Below are positions 35,219 to 46,700 of a stretch of DNA of 64,000 nucleotides, one piece after another. Made by a program: the position numbers and the translations under genes. A model generated the notes under the pieces. The model searched no databases. It had not been told where the DNA came from and was given only the letters and a program-made list of their open reading frames with translations. Each line of letters opens with the position of its first letter. The stretch's first letter is position 1. Origin of the DNA: Ziziphus jujuba (taxonomy: Eukaryota; Streptophyta; Magnoliopsida; Rosales; Rhamnaceae); NCBI RefSeq assembly GCF_031755915.1, contig NC_083379.1, positions 13,191,501 to 13,255,500 on the forward strand, given 5' to 3'.

Positions 35219-38101
35219 TGTCAGGACCCGTCCAGAATTCCTCCTCCGGAACCCTAGACAGCCCTGATCCCAGGGAAATACCACCGAACCTTCCAACGGA
35301 AAATCCGGCAGCACCTCCCCTAAGGGATTTACTTATCACAAATTTACCTGCACTGAAAACACACTTCAAAAATATCCCCTTATTCCTCCCACAAACTACA
35401 AATTGGTTCCACAAATTGCAGTACTTAAAAAAATAAATACAGTAATCCAGTGCAAAATAAATACAACAAGAGTGAAAGAAATATTACAACTGCAATAAAA
35501 GAATAACAGGGTACTGCCGAACTAAAACAGCGAGGAAGATCAAGTCCGCTCCGAGTGAACACCGACAATCTGGTACCTAGAGGAACGGAATTTAAGAGTG
35601 TGAGATGCTAATCATCTCAGTGAGCGACCCTACTACTCTACACTATCATACCACGGTAATAGGTATATAAATAATAATTATTTGGAAATAATATTTTCTC
35701 TCAAAACCCTTACAATTCTCTCAGTTGGAAAGGTTCCCCTTTTAAAACAATTTCACAAAACCCTTTATCCATATTCCCCGAAAACCAAGACATCAATTAA
35801 ATACCAGAAGCGGTAACAATTATATTTTTAATTCCAATTCAGTTTCCAAACATTTTATTTTTAAAACACAGTTCTGAAAATAATTTGATGCACCCACTAT
35901 ATACCAGTGGCGCCAACAGTACCCAGCGTCCCAAGGTACCGCCAGACAGGAGGTTATAGAAAGAAACCGGCATACGGTCGTGTGGCGTCCCACAGCGCCG
36001 CTGCTAACCTGGTGTCCCGGCCAAAGGGGGGTGGCCGCCCTCTCCGATGGCATCCACAGGACACCCTCATAATATCAACCGCGCGCTACTCACACCCACC
36101 TGCGCGCTAATCACAACCGTGTGCACACTAACCATATCACATATACCATATCACATAATCAGAACACCAGTACGTGCACGGTGCATCTAAAAATTATAAA
36201 ATCCATAAATTTAAATCATAAAACAAATTTCACATTTTTCATAAGCATAGCGGGCATAATCCATCCGCTTGAACCGGGAAATTCTCCACAATTTCCTTAT
36301 AATCCATACCATAAATTCCATGATTTTCAAATCCACCAACTCCCAAATCCATCAATTCAAATATCCACATTTTTTTTTTCCAAGCATAAATAATTTCTCG
36401 AAATATCATAATCAAATCCCATAATATTTTATGGGCATATTTCATAAAAATTGAAATCACCAACATAACCAAATATTTTCCTTGAAATATTTGAAAATCA
36501 AATCGTGCCCAATTTACCATTAAAACCACACCAATTTCAAAATCCTCAAAACCATAAAATAATTCCACATGGCATAAATTGGTGAAATACACATTTTCTT
36601 AAATCCGATAAATTCACAAATAATTCCACAATAATTCAAATAAATATTTGGCACATAGAAATTAAATTCCAAATATTTAAATCACACATTATATATTCAC
36701 CAATTAAATTTCCAAAATTAATTTGAAGGTGGGTCACTCACCTTGAGCACGCAATTAACCCATGATCCACTACGGGATCAATTCTACGACTCACCGGTGC
36801 TCCTAGAACAAAATTCACAGACAGTCAAATAAATTAATATTTTATTCGGGTAAATAATACCCGGTACCCGGGGCTCAAACACAAACTTTAACCAAAATGG
36901 TCGAATGATATACCGAATCGAAGCTTGTGGGACGAGGATCACCAATCCGGTCTCCGTCGACCCCAATTCCGCCGGAGGTAGCCGGAATTTGGTCGGAAAG
37001 TTTCGACCGGTGTTCACTTCCCCATATCTCGCAAACCGCTTCGAATTTCTGGGATTGGAGGCCATTTTTGGATTCAGAGGACCCAAAATAGGGGGATAGG
37101 AGGCTCAATTGGGAGTGGGCTGGCCGGAAAACACAAGAAAAGAGGAGAGAGAAACTTGGCCGGCCGGCGGCTTCTCCGGCCCGATCGGCGCGCGTCCGGC
37201 GGCGGCTGGCCGTGAAACTTGGCGGCCAAGCTCGTGAGGTGGCGGGCTTCCTTGGTGGCTGGCGCGTGAGGGCTATGGGTGGCCGGAATTTGAAAACACG
37301 GAAGAGAGAGAGGGACGGCCGGTGGGGAGAAAAAAAAAAAAAATAACTGTTGCGTGCTTGGTGTTTCGGGGAAGAAGAAAGGAAAAAAAGAAAAAAAGAA
37401 AAAGAAAAAGAAAAAGAAAAAGAAAGAAGTGGTGGTGTTTTCCCACGTGGGGAAAAGAAAAGAAAAAGAAAAAGAAAAAGAAAAAGAAAAAGAAAAAGAG
37501 AAAGAAAAAGGAAAAGAAAAAGAAATAATTAAATAATATTAATAATAATATTATTATTCAAAAATAATAAAATAATTTGATTTTTTTTTTTTTTTTTTTT
37601 TTTCACATGGTTGACATGTGGCATTTCACCATGGTGACACATGGCCACCTTCATTGAGTCACACGTGGCACCTCGTTATGCGTGTAAAAAAAAATAATAT
37701 TAAAATAATACAGTATTTGAAAAACTTTACAGGTCTATAACTTTCAAACCACATGTCCAAATCGGACGTGCCGCTAGTCTATGAACTCGTATCGACGAGT
37801 ACTTTACAACCATACAAGAGTCAACTCACAATTACATCACAAGAAAAAGTCAACTCCCGGCACCTTTTAGACAGTTTACACTTCAACTTGTTTTGCCCAT
37901 AACTTTCAAACCGTAGCTCCGTTTTCGACGTGCTACTAGTCTACGAACTCAGGGAGTCATGCACTTCGCCACCGTACCCTAGTCAACTCAAAATTCTCAC
38001 CGAGTCAAAAAGTCAACTTTTGACCCCTTTCGGTCAACGGTCAACGGTCAACCTCGGTCAACGTGCACGGATTCCGGTGCGATTTGGGACGGGGTGTTAC
38101 A
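35219..38101 (-). repeat. Inner family-B left LTR (2883 bp; 3' LTR in element sense)
   Basis: Its central part (about 36875-37700) differs from the outer-type LTR: it has a distinct GC-rich segment, an (AAAAAG)n tract (about 37380-37530) and a poly(T) (about 37580-37603). Lys-rich open frames at 37322-37536 are readings of the AAAAAG repeat, not genes. Confidence 0.9.
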
Positions 38102-38114
38102 GCCTTCCCCCCTT
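38102..38114 (-). other. Polypurine tract, inner family-B element
   Basis: Read on the minus strand, AAGGGGGGAAGGC directly abuts the LTR start TGTAACACCCC. The outer copies have the same tract at 46657-46669 and 53412-53424. Confidence 0.82.
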
Positions 38115-38145
38115 ACAAAAATTTCGTCCTCGAAATTTCCGCACG

Positions 38146-38460
38146 TCACTGGAACAGATACGGGTACTGCTCACGCATCTGTGTTTCGGGTTCCCACGTT
38201 GCTTCCTCGACTAAGTAGTTCCTTGCCAACCAATCCATGCCCAACACTACTTCAAGTCCGGATAGATCCAACAGGATCAGGTCTGTTTCCATCCCTTGAT
38301 CTGTGAAATCGTCGGGCGTAGTCCTGGCTCCCTGCTGCGTCATAGCAAACACCCGGCCTTGACTTGTCTGCTGGGTTCTCCTTCCTCTACCTCGACTCGA
38401 TCCTGCAGACGGCTGTACTGATCCCGAAGAAACTCCTACTGGCTGACTCCCCTGGGAACT
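38146..38460 (-). pseudogene. Inner family-B protease remnant joined to chromodomain tail
   Basis: It continues the gag frame after a TAG at 38461-38463. A Gly/Ser/Arg-rich linker leads to 'VFAMTQQGARTTP', then directly 'METDLILLDLSGLEVVLGMD', the late protease region, so the D-S-G active site is deleted. After 'LARNY' the sequence jumps to 'LVEEATWEPETQMREQYPYL', the chromodomain end also seen in family A. Reverse transcriptase, RNase H core and integrase are absent between them. All these joins keep the frame. Confidence 0.83.
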
Positions 38461-39150
38461 CTATCCTGGAAATACCCTTGTATGCTGTGTCCGTCGACCT
38501 GCTTCTAGCACACTGCCACTACCATAAGGGCAATCCCTCCTTATGTGACCTGGCTGCCCACACCGAAAGCATAAACCATCCATCTGACACTGCCCAGAAT
38601 GATTCCCCCTACAAAGTGGACAAATCCGCGGAGAACCAATGCGTGACTGCTGATACGAGCTTGCATCCACAATGATCGAATGGCGAGCTGGCTGGGGCAT
38701 GCGATAACTATCTCTCCTCTGGAATCTGCCTCGTGGGCTTAACCCATCACTGTCTGAGCCTGAGCTATGGCTCTTCTTAGCTGCTCCCTGTCGAGGTACT
38801 CCGCTATACGATCCTTCGAATGATCTGCGCCTCGAGGGTCTGTGTATCTCCTCCTGTCTCTCTAGCTCGAGCGCTGCATCCCTGGCGGACTGATAGGTGG
38901 GATGTACTGATCCAGAAAGGGTGTAGCCGATGTTCTCTTTCAATCCGTCTATGAACCTCACCTTCTTCGTGTGATCGTCGGGAATCAGGTGCATGCAGAA
39001 TCCTGATGGTTCTCGGAATCTCCTCTCGTACTCTGTCACCGTCATGTTCCCCTGTCGTAGTTCCTCGAACTCTCTCCTTCTTGCTTCACGGTAGGCAGGA
39101 GGACAAAACTCAGTAGAGAAGGCCATCTTGAACTGATCCCACGTATGCCT
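38461..39150 (-). pseudogene. Inner family-B gag, N-terminally truncated
   Basis: It begins abruptly at 39150 with 'RHTWDQFKMAFSTEFCPP' (family A has 'RHTWAQFKTAFHTEFCPP'), so about the first 110 residues are missing. It continues with 'MTVTEYERRFREPSGFC', an RS/SG-rich linker, and a second Cys-rich motif 'CPLCRGNHSGQC' before the CCHC knuckle 'CFRCGQPGHIRRDC'. It follows the integrase segment directly but in another frame. Confidence 0.85.
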
Positions 39151-39845
39151 TACACGAACAACTGGGCTAACTTCTCGGGTGAAAAACGTTCTCGCACCGG
39201 TAGGAAGTGTGCCGACTTGGTGAGACGATCAATGATTACCCAAATGCCGTCGTACCTTCTAGGTGTGGAAGAAAGCTTGAATACGAAGTCCATGTTGAGT
39301 TCTTCCCACTTCCACACAGGAATCGGTAAAGATTGGAGTAGTCCCAAAGGCTTCTGTCTTTCTGCTTTCACTTGTTGACAAATCAAACACTTTGATACGA
39401 AGTCTGCCACTTCTCTCTTCATACCAATCCACCAATAATACTTAACAAGCGTCCGGTACATCTTGGTACTTCCCGGATGCATCGCATACATCGAGCTGTG
39501 CGCCTCCTCCAAAATCTCCTTCTTGAGTCCTGGGATATCCGGAACGCAAAGTCGTCCTTTATACACGAGGGCTCCATCCCTCCTTATGGAAAATTCCGGA
39601 TCAAGACCTTCTTGTACCTTGCCCTTAATTGTCCTCAACTTAGGATCTTCCATTTGGGTCTCTACTATACGATCCACCAACACCGGTCGTACCTGGAAGC
39701 TAGCCATAAGAACTCCTGAAGGGTGCATATGCATTAACACCCCCATCTTCTTCAACTCCACCATGAGAGGTAGTTGGATGACTTGGACGTGAGCAAGAGA
39801 TCCAGTAGCCTTCCTACTCAAAGCATCTGCCACTACATTCGCCTA
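39150..39845 (-). pseudogene. Inner family-B RNase H tail and integrase N-terminal half
   Basis: It starts with '[20 protein letters not shown]' (end of RNase H), just after a TAG. Then come the integrase zinc domain ('HPGSTKMYRTLVKYYWWIGM', CxxC in 'KCLICQQVK') and the beginning of the core ('WKWEELNMDFVFKL', 'HFLPVRERFSPEKLAQLFV'). It ends at a TAA (39150-39152) created at the junction with gag, so the second Asp and the Glu of the catalytic triad are missing. This open frame has no internal stop. Confidence 0.86.
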
Positions 39846-41741
39846 ATAGTGACTTTAACTTCCCTCTTGTGCAACTTTCCTTCTCATGCCCACTAATTAA
39901 GGATAGTCAAATTGGTCCACGAGAACACGATCTACAAGTCTTGGTCATAGTCGAACGCTAACCATAAGGTGCTTCTAAAGCATGCATCCTTAAACCAACA
40001 ACCAACTCTCGTGACTCGATCAGCACTTTAAAAGGTTAGATTAGAACTTAAGTCTAATTTCCTCAAATACTGGTATCACCAAGTTAAGGTTGAGATTAAT
40101 TCACTTATCTTCGATTACCCTCCTAGTACTTACAATTATAAAACCCTTGCTCCTCATTGATTAACCAATAGTCTTAACCTCGACAAACATCAATCTTTCT
40201 TTTAACTAAATTCAACAAGGTCATGAATAAAATTTCTCAACATCCAAATACCATTCTTGAAAACCCTAAGTTTCCCCCATTTCAAATAAATTCCATGAAT
40301 CCACACCTCAAGCAATAAAGAATTTAAATCCTAATTCTAGCATCACCACCAATACTATGAACAAATCACTAGATCCTTAACCCAATAAAGTATTCCACAC
40401 TTCTTAAATTCTAACTCCGTCCCAAAAATCATACTCCTTATCATTGTAAATTATCACCAACAATATCAACCACCTTGAATCGATGAAGCACCATCAATAC
40501 GAACCTTAAATCTCCAAGGAAATAAGATATCAAGATCTTAGCTTCTAGAATGAAAAATAACCATGCTTAAACATCCAACCATGCCTAAGGAATCATCCTC
40601 ATCTCATTAACCTCATCAACCACCAAGTAGAACTTTAGTCGCTATCCGGATCTTGCTTGATTCTCTAAACGCTGTCGTACCTTCTCTTTGTGAACGATAG
40701 TTTAAGCACGAAATCCATGTTTACATCTCCCTACTTTTACTTATCGGTGACCTAAGTACCTTTATTCGGATCTTGCAACTTCCTTTATCGTGCCAAACCA
40801 CCATGTCATCCAGTGAGCATTCCATACGTCTTTATACCCTTGGGGTGTATCGCATACATTGAATCACGTGCTTCCTTTAGGATCTCCTTTTTGAACTCAA
40901 CGATACCCTGCTTTGGATTCTTAATTGGCGATACTTAACCTTAAGTCGCTTTTGGAAAAACCATAACATAAAACAAATAATAAAATATATTTTTCAAATA
41001 TACCTAACTTGCATAGGCAATTGTTAAAACTCCACATTGAAAATCATATCTTAAAATCCATTGCATAAAATAAAATATGCACGCTTGTAATGGAGGTACG
41101 TACGATACCTTCTACATGTTACGTAATCCATGATTCCAACTGTCGCCGACACTCTGCTACCAATACAAACCAGGGTGGTTGCCTATATTGGCCGTCCAAT
41201 TCCCCGGGCTCATAGGCAACATGATCATGGGGCTAGCTCTACATGGACCACATTGGTTCGCCGCCTCCATATGGTGCAGTATAATATCAAACGATATAAC
41301 ATACAAATACATGTACGAACACAAACCAAAAATACTTGAATAAAACACCTTTAATTTCCAATACCACGTTGAAAAGCATTTAATTTTGATAATCGATTGG
41401 AAAAATATTTTGACGCCTTGAAATCGATCGACACACATCCTTAGGCAATCATCATTCTTCTCCATGAACGAAACGGATACCATTCACGATGATAAGCTTG
41501 ACCTTCAAAAAGAAAAGGCATCCTCGACCATCGACTAGGCCATAGGAATTTCCCGTTAGGCTAGATGATCCTAATTGACACCCTCGAAGATTAGAGTTAT
41601 TCAAACTCGGGCAACGAATTTACTTCGAGACAAACAGAAAGAACGCTTTCACACGGGTAAAACGAGAGATTAAACACGGATAGGATGCACAACAATGCAC
41701 AGTCCCTTAGGAATACTAGAACCTAGAGCTCTGATACCAAC
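39846..41741 (-). other. Inner family-B 5' internal stretch: decayed pol relics, no ORF
   Basis: It lies between the primer site (41728-41739) and the RNase H tail. It is not a plain leader: about 40670-40920 aligns with the integrase zinc region at 39240-39560 ('gtcgtaccttct', 'cgaaatccatgtt', 'gtatcgcatacat', 'atctcctt.ttgaa'), and about 39918-39985 carries 'cgagaacacgatctacaag', which matches the reverse complement of family-A sequence near 17680. So a second, much older copy of the RNase H/integrase junction sits upstream. The rest is AT-rich without recognisable content. Confidence 0.6.
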
Positions 41742-44625
41742 TGTCAGGACCCGTCCAGAATTCCTCCTCCGGAACCCTAGACAGCCCTGATCCCAGGGAA
41801 ATACCACCGAACCTTCCAACGGAAAATCCGGCAGCACCTCCCCTAAGGGATTTACTTATCACAAATTTACCTGCACTGAAAACACACTTCAAAAATATCC
41901 CCTTATTCCTCCCACAAACTACAAATTGGTTCCACAAATTGCAGTACTTAAAAAAATAAATACAGTAATCCAGTGCAAAATAAATACAACAAGAGTGAAA
42001 GAAATATTACAACTGCAATAAAAGAATAACAGGGTACTGCCGAACTAAAACAGCGAGGAAGATCAAGTCCGCTCCGAGTGAACACCGACAATCTGGTACC
42101 TAGAGGAACGGAATTTAAGAGTGTGAGATGCTAATCATCTCAGTGAGCGACCCTACTACTCTACACTATCATACCACGGTAATAGGTATATAAATAATAA
42201 TTATTTGGAAATAATATTTTCTCTCAAAACCCTTACAATTCTCTCAGTTGGAAAGGTTCCCCTTTTAAAACAATTTCACAAAACCCTTTATCCATATTCC
42301 CCGAAAACCAAGACATCAATTAAATACCAGAAGCGGTAACAATTATATTTTTAATTCCAATTCAGTTTCCAAACATTTTATTTTTAAAACACAGTTCTGA
42401 AAATAATTTGATGCACCCACTATATACCAGTGGCGCCAACAGTACCCAGCGTCCCAAGGTACCGCCAGACAGGAGGTTATAGAAAGAAACCGGCATACGG
42501 TCGTGTGGCGTCCCACAGCGCCGCTGCTAACCTGGTGTCCCGGCCAAAGGGGGGTGGCCGCCCTCTCCGATGGCATCCACAGGACACCCTCATAATATCA
42601 ACCGCGCGCTACTCACACCCACCTGCGCGCTAATCACAACCGTGTGCACACTAACCATATCACATATACCATATCACATAATCAGAACACCAGTACGTGC
42701 ACGGTGCATCTAAAAATTATAAAATCCATAAATTTAAATCATAAAACAAATTTCACATTTTTCATAAGCATAGCGGGCATAATCCATCCGCTTGAACCGG
42801 GAAATTCTCCACAATTTCCTTATAATCCATACCATAAATTCCATGATTTTCAAATCCACCAACTCCCAAATCCATCAATTCAAATATCCACATTTTTTTT
42901 TTCCAAGCATAAATAATTTCTCGAAATATCATAATCAAATCCCATAATATTTTATGGGCATATTTCATAAAAATTGAAATCACCAACATAACCAAATATT
43001 TTCCTTGAAATATTTGAAAATCAAATCGTGCCCAATTTACCATTAAAACCACACCAATTTCAAAATCCTCAAAACCATAAAATAATTCCACATGGCATAA
43101 ATTGGTGAAATACACATTTTCTTAAATCCGATAAATTCACAAATAATTCCACAATAATTCAAATAAATATTTGGCACATAGAAATTAAATTCCAAATATT
43201 TAAATCACACATTATATATTCACCAATTAAATTTCCAAAATTAATTTGAAGGTGGGTCACTCACCTTGAGCACGCAATTAACCCATGATCCACTACGGGA
43301 TCAATTCTACGACTCACCGGTGCTCCTAGAACAAAATTCACAGACAGTCAAATAAATTAATATTTTATTCGGGTAAATAATACCCGGTACCCGGGGCTCA
43401 AACACAAACTTTAACCAAAATGGTCGAATGATATACCGAATCGAAGCTTGTGGGACGAGGATCACCAATCCGGTCTCCGTCGACCCCAATTCCGCCGGAG
43501 GTAGCCGGAATTTGGTCGGAAAGTTTCGACCGGTGTTCACTTCCCCATATCTCGCAAACCGCTTCGAATTTCTGGGATTGGAGGCCATTTTTGGATTCAG
43601 AGGACCCAAAATAGGGGGATAGGAGGCTCAATTGGGAGTGGGCTGGCCGGAAAACACAAGAAAAGAGGAGAGAGAAACTTGGCCGGCCGGCGGCTTCTCC
43701 GGCCCGATCGGCGCGCGTCCGGCGGCGGCTGGCCGTGAAACTTGGCGGCCAAGCTCGTGAGGTGGCGGGCTTCCTTGGTGGCTGGCGCGTGAGGGCTATG
43801 GGTGGCCGGAATTTGAAAACACGGAAGAGAGAGAGGGACGGCCGGTGGGGAGAAAAAAAAAAAAAATAACTGTTGCGTGCTTGGTGTTTCGGGGAAGAAG
43901 AAAGGAAAAAAAGAAAAAAAGAAAAAGAAAAAGAAAAAGAAAAAGAAAGAAGTGGTGGTGTTTTCCCACGTGGGGAAAAGAAAAGAAAAAGAAAAAGAAA
44001 AAGAAAAAGAAAAAGAAAAAGAGAAAGAAAAAGGAAAAGAAAAAGAAATAATTAAATAATATTAATAATAATATTATTATTCAAAAATAATAAAATAATT
44101 TGATTTTTTTTTTTTTTTTTTTTTTTTCACATGGTTAACATGTGGCATTTCACCATGGTGACACATGGCCACCTTCATTGAGTCACACGTGGCACCTCGT
44201 TATGCGTGTAAAAAAAAATAATATTAAAATAATACAGTATTTGAAAAACTTTACAGGTCTATAACTTTCAAACCACATGTCCAAATCGGACGTGCCGCTA
44301 GTCTATGAACTCGTATCGACGAGTACTTTACAACCATACAAGAGTCAACTCACAATTACATCACAAGAAAAAGTCAACTCCCGGCACCTTTTAGACAGTT
44401 TACACTTCAACTTGTTTTGCCCATAACTTTCAAACCGTAGCTCCGTTTTCGACGTGCTACTAGTCTACGAACTCAGGGAGTCATGCACTTCGCCACCGTA
44501 CCCTAGTCAACTCAAAATTCTCACCGAGTCAAAAAGTCAACTTTTGACCCCTTTCGGTCAACGGTCAACGGTCAACCTCGGTCAACGTGCACGGATTCCG
44601 GTGCGATTTGGGACGGGGTGTTACA
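41742..44625 (-). repeat. Inner family-B right LTR (2884 bp; 5' LTR in element sense)
   Basis: It is near-identical to 35219-38101 and ends at the CCATA target duplication. Confidence 0.92.
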
Positions 44626-46656
44626 CCATATCACATAATCAGAACACCAGTACGTGCACGGTGCATCTAAAAATTATAAAATCCATAAATTTAAATCATA
44701 AAACAAATTTCACATTTTTCATAAGCATAGCGGGCATAATCCATCCGCTTGAACCGGGAATTTTCCCACAATTTCTTTGTAATCAATGCCATAAATTCCA
44801 TGATTTTCAAATCCACCAACTCCCAAATCCATCAATTCAAATATCCACATTTTTTCCAAGCATAAATAATTTCTCGAAATATCATAATCAAATCCCATAA
44901 TATTTTATGGGCATATTTCATAAAAATTGAAATCACCAACATAACCAAATATTTTCCTTGAAATATTTGAAAATCGAATCGTGCCCAATTTACCATTAAA
45001 ACCACACCAATTTCAAAATCCTCAAAACCATAAAATAATTCCACATGGCATAAATTGGTGAAATACACATTTTCTTAAATCCGATAAATTCACAAATAAT
45101 TCCACAATAATTCAAATAAATATTTGGCACATAGAAATTAAATTCCAAATATTTAAATCACACATTATATATTCACCAATTAAATTCCCAAAATTAATTT
45201 GAAGGTGGGTCACTCACCTGGAGCACGCAATTAACCCATGATCCACTACGGGATCAATTCTACGACTCACCGGTGCTCCTAGAACAAAATTCACAGACAG
45301 TCAAATAAATTAATATTTTATTCGGGTAAATAATACCCGGTACCCGGGGGGTCAAAACACAAACGATATCTAGAATTTACGAGTTATATACCGAATCGAA
45401 GCTCGAGTGATGCTAATCACAGATCCGGTCTTAATTTTCGATGATCGTACCCGACGGGGTTTGAATTTCGTCGGGAAGCTTTTCGGGTTTCGGCTCCGCC
45501 ATTCTCCCAAACCGTCGCGAATTGGCGGAAACGGAAGTCGGATTTGGGTTCAGGAGGTCGAACACTGCGGACTGGAGCTGGCCGGAATTTTCGGGGTACT
45601 CGCCGGAACAGTAATTTCCGGTGGGCCGCCACGTCACCGGCAACCGTCGCCGGAACAGTAATTTCCGACGGTGGCCGTTTGCTGTGAAATTTTGCAGATT
45701 TGTAGATCGTGAGGAGAGCAATCCAACGGGACCGACGGTGAGCAAAACGGAGGTCGGACGGCGGAGAAATCACCGTTTGAAGATTTTCGACCCCTCGCCG
45801 GAAAACGCTCCGATCCCGGCGCGTCGGTGGTCCGATGGCCGTGATTTTTGGTGGGTAGGCCGGACTTGAGGAGAGGATGCTGGGTGTATGGCGCGTGTAC
45901 TGTATATCGGCCGGAATAGTGCCGATTCGCGGTGGCCGGCGGTGGAGGGGGAAAAATCGCCGCCAAACTTCGGAAGTCCGATCCGGGCGCGTCCGGCGGC
46001 CGTTCGCCGTGAAATTTGGAGGTTTTGCCGGAAATGAGGTGGGCAAGCTTTCTGTCCGGCGCGTGTAGAGTAACTCGGCCGGAACAGTGGCAAAATCCGG
46101 TGGCCGGCGGTGGCTCTCTCTCTCTCTTCTCTCTCTTTCTCTCTCTTCCCCGAGAGTTTTTCAAAATTAAAACCCTGCGCGACACTGTTCATGCCACGTG
46201 GACCAATCAGAAACTGACACGTGGCGTTTCACTGTTCACCGACCCAAAAAAAAATATTAAAATAATACGGTATCCGGTAAACTTCAAACGTCCATAACTT
46301 TTTAACCGGATGTCCGTTTTGAGCGTGCCGCTAGTCTGTGAACTCGTATCGACGAGCACTTCACAACCATGCATGAGTCAAAGCTCAATTCCCCATAAAC
46401 AAAAAGTCAACTCCGGCACCCCTTGGACAGTTTGGACCGCAACTTGTTTCGTCCATAACTTTCAAACCGTAGCTCCGTTTTCGACGTGCTACCAGTCTAC
46501 GAACTCGTGGCATCGTGCACTTCGCCACGGTGCCCTAGTCATCTCGAAATTCTCACCGAGTCAAAAAGTCAACTTTTGACCCCTTTGGTCAACGGTCAAC
46601 GGTCAACCTCGGTCAACGTGCACGGATTCCGGTGCGATTCGGGACGGGGTGTTACA
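44626..46656 (-). repeat. Outer family-B LTR 1, second part (with CCATA duplication)
   Basis: It continues the LTR broken at 35218. Its central region is the outer type, also found in the solo LTR at 9223-12141, with a CT/GA microsatellite at about 46112-46150. Open frames at 45407-46297 recur at +6755 and +13510 and are repeat sequence, not genes. Confidence 0.9.
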
Positions 46657-46700
46657 GCCTTCCCCCCTTACAAAAATTTCGTCCTCGAAATTTCCGCACG

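Larger units (their letters stand above)
35219..44625 (-). mobile_element. Inner family-B element, complete and young, nested in the outer LTR (9407 bp)
   Basis: LTRs are 35219-38101 and 41742-44625 with a 3640-bp internal region. A perfect 5-bp duplication CCATA flanks it (35214-35218 and 44626-44630), and the outer LTR sequence rejoins exactly across it. The LTRs look almost identical: I noticed one substitution (37613 g, 44137 a) and a one-base poly(T) length change. The primer site for initiator tRNA-Met is at 41728-41739 and the polypurine tract at 38102-38114, both read on the minus strand. The internal region encodes integrase, then gag, then protease/chromodomain scraps, with no reverse transcriptase. 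Confidence 0.93.

Noticed and set aside
37322..37536. Lys-rich proteins in three frames (also at 43845-44059)
   Set aside because: They are translations of the AAAAAG microsatellite in the inner family-B LTRs.
41130..41483. Open frames on both strands in the family-B internal stretch (also at 49839-50162 and 56594-56917)
   Set aside because: They differ by frame-breaking changes between inner and outer copies, have no recognisable domain, and lie in the non-coding 5' internal stretch.
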